The position numbers and the translations under genes are program-made. This document shows positions 63,184 to 64,000 of a stretch of 64,000 nucleotides of DNA, one piece after another. The DNA lies in NCBI GenBank assembly GCA_900472295.1, contig UCIA01000030.1, positions 62,001-126,000 on the forward strand, read 5' to 3'. The notes below the pieces were generated by a model. It did no database searches and was not told where the DNA came from. It was given only the letters and a program-made list of their open reading frames with translations. This DNA is from Hyphomicrobiales bacterium. GTDB lineage: Bacteria > Pseudomonadota > Alphaproteobacteria > Rhizobiales > Rhizobiaceae. Each line of letters starts with the position of its first letter. Positions within the stretch are counted from its first letter, which is position 1.

Positions 63184-64000
63184 TCAGCTCCGTCCGTTCA
63201 CCAGATCCCCAACAATGTCGTACTTCCCCGAAATACGCATCTTGTAGACTTCGTAATTCTCCATCACGCGCTGCACGTAACTTCTTGTTTCCGTGTAGGG
63301 AATCCGCTCGATCCAGTCGACGACGGCATCGATGCCCTTGCCGCGCGGGTCGCCGTATCTGGCCACCCATTGGCTGGCGCGGTTGGGGCCGGCATTGTAG
63401 CCGGCGAAGGTCAGCACATAGGAGCCGCCGAAGCGGTCGAGCTGCTCGCCGAGAAAGGCGGCGCCCAGCGTCGCATTGTAGCCGGCATCGCTGGTCAGCC
63501 GATCCGGCGAGAAGGTCAAGCCGGCCTTCTTCGCCAATTGCTTTGCCGTGCCCGGCATCAGCTGCAGCAGGCCGCGCGCGCCGGCGCTGGAGACGGCGCC
63601 GACATTGAACTCGCTTTCCTGGCGCGCGATCGCATAGGCCAGCGCCTTACCCGAGCCGGAAATGTCGGCGGTGTCGGGAATGACGCCCAGCGGATGCGAC
63701 AGCGCTCCGACATCGATGCCGCGCGCGCCGGCGATCTTGCCGATCTTCAGCGCCATGAAATGATTGCCTTGCTTTTCCGCCAATACGGCAAGCAGCGCCA
63801 GTTCACCGGGGCTGGTCAACTGTCCGGCGAGGTCGCGGTAGAGCGTCTCGGCATAGCGGTCATAGCCCGCTTCCTGCAGCCGTTTGATGGCGCTGACGGC
63901 TTCACGGCCGTCAAAGCTTTGGCGGTCGGCGGTGCTTGGCTCGGGATAGACGATGTTCAGCGTGCGCAGGCCAACCCGTTCCGCCGCCAACTGGCCGTAG
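63184..64000 (-). CDS. Lytic murein transglycosylase, C-terminal part (Slt type)
   Basis: The C-terminal ~272 residues of a soluble lytic transglycosylase; the frame is open to the right edge of the window. Helical linker repeats (AVSAIKRLQEAGYDRYAETLYRDL) precede the SLT domain. The catalytic Glu is in AYAIARQESEFNVGAVSSAGARGLLQLMPGTA, and FAGYNAGPNRASQW and YVQRVMENYEVYK complete it. It cleaves the MurNAc-GlcNAc bond of peptidoglycan with formation of the anhydro product, in the periplasm. The N-terminal alpha-superhelix and signal peptide are outside the window. Confidence 0.92.
   Translation of the reverse strand, partial: YGQLAAERVGLRTLNIVYPEPSTADRQSFDGREAVSAIKRLQEAGYDRYAETLYRDLAGQLTSPGELALLAVLAEKQGNHFMALKIGKIAGARGIDVGALSHPLGVIPDTADISGSGKALAYAIARQESEFNVGAVSSAGARGLLQLMPGTAKQLAKKAGLTFSPDRLTSDAGYNATLGAAFLGEQLDRFGGSYVLTFAGYNAGPNRASQWVARYGDPRGKGIDAVVDWIERIPYTETRSYVQRVMENYEVYKMRISGKYDIVGDLVNGRS

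Noticed and set aside
1..64000. Phage-defence island, prophage, integrative element, tRNA or riboswitch
   Set aside because: I saw no integrase, transposase, restriction or CRISPR-associated gene, no attachment-site repeats next to a tRNA, and no leader with a recognisable riboswitch; the toxin-antitoxin pair is the only element of that type.

Overview
The window is high-GC DNA (roughly 62-65% by eye). It has dense gene packing, many ATGA or 1-8 nt overlaps, and no tRNA, rRNA, CRISPR, transposase or phage gene that I can see. The gene set points to an alphaproteobacterium of the Rhizobiales, most likely Mesorhizobium or a close relative. The pointers are a tetrameric sarcosine oxidase operon, an SDR/GMC/ABC-rich catabolic complement, DUF992 proteins, rpsU with a Gly/Pro tail, ubiE-ubiB-coaBC, RIME-like intergenic palindromes, and a palindrome of the rhizobial AGAGCAATTCC type. 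No species can be assigned from sequence alone.

Layout. Positions 1-6035 (+) hold a catabolic/transport run: the end of a sugar-type ABC ATPase, two GMC flavoenzymes, an SDR, a Dabb-fold protein and an MFS carrier. Positions 6032-10194 hold an EamA exporter, an EEP hydrolase, an NhaP-type antiporter and a GST. Positions 10247-14212 (-) encode a complete polyamine/iron-type ABC importer (binding protein, two permeases, ATPase). Positions 14454-22810 hold an Fe-alcohol dehydrogenase, an aldehyde dehydrogenase, a PIN toxin with an unusual antitoxin, a PuuA-like glutamine-synthetase-family ligase, an APC permease, an N-formylglutamate amidohydrolase family protein and an RpiR regulator; this looks like a gamma-glutamylated amine route. 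Positions 22984-27269 encode a two-gene RND efflux system.

Positions 27442-34739 form an acyl-CoA catabolic cluster: two MDR oxidoreductases, an acyl-CoA dehydrogenase, two SDRs, a MaoC hydratase, an APH-fold kinase and a TetR regulator. The kinase plus dehydrogenase pairing recalls human ACAD10/11 and the Pseudomonas lva operon. A small exported protein follows, with a striking palindrome array in its promoter region. Positions 35607-41167 (-) are the sarcosine oxidase operon soxB-x-soxD-soxA-soxG, with an extra 140-residue protein inserted between B and D. Positions 41396-49332 hold an SDR, a SET-domain protein, rpsU, a TPR lipoprotein, two tandem DUF992 proteins, an MFS exporter, and a dialkylglycine decarboxylase (dgdA) divergent from its LysR regulator.

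Positions 49354-53252 (-) are ubiE-ubiB-coaBC. The coaBC product carries an N-terminal FitA-like ribbon-helix-helix domain, and a perfect palindrome lies just upstream of the gene, which suggests an autoregulating PutA-like CoA-biosynthesis enzyme. Positions 53387-62056 are nucleoside uptake and salvage: add, upp, deoA, a purine nucleoside phosphorylase, cdd and a BMP-type nucleoside ABC transporter. The window closes with slyX, a truncated anti-sigma-like protein, a RIME-like repeat and the C-terminal half of a Slt-type lytic transglycosylase.

The strongest candidates for something undescribed are the RHH-CoaBC fusion with its palindrome, the antitoxin built on a non-standard N-terminal domain, and the triple CGTACATGTACG-type array at 34839-34910.
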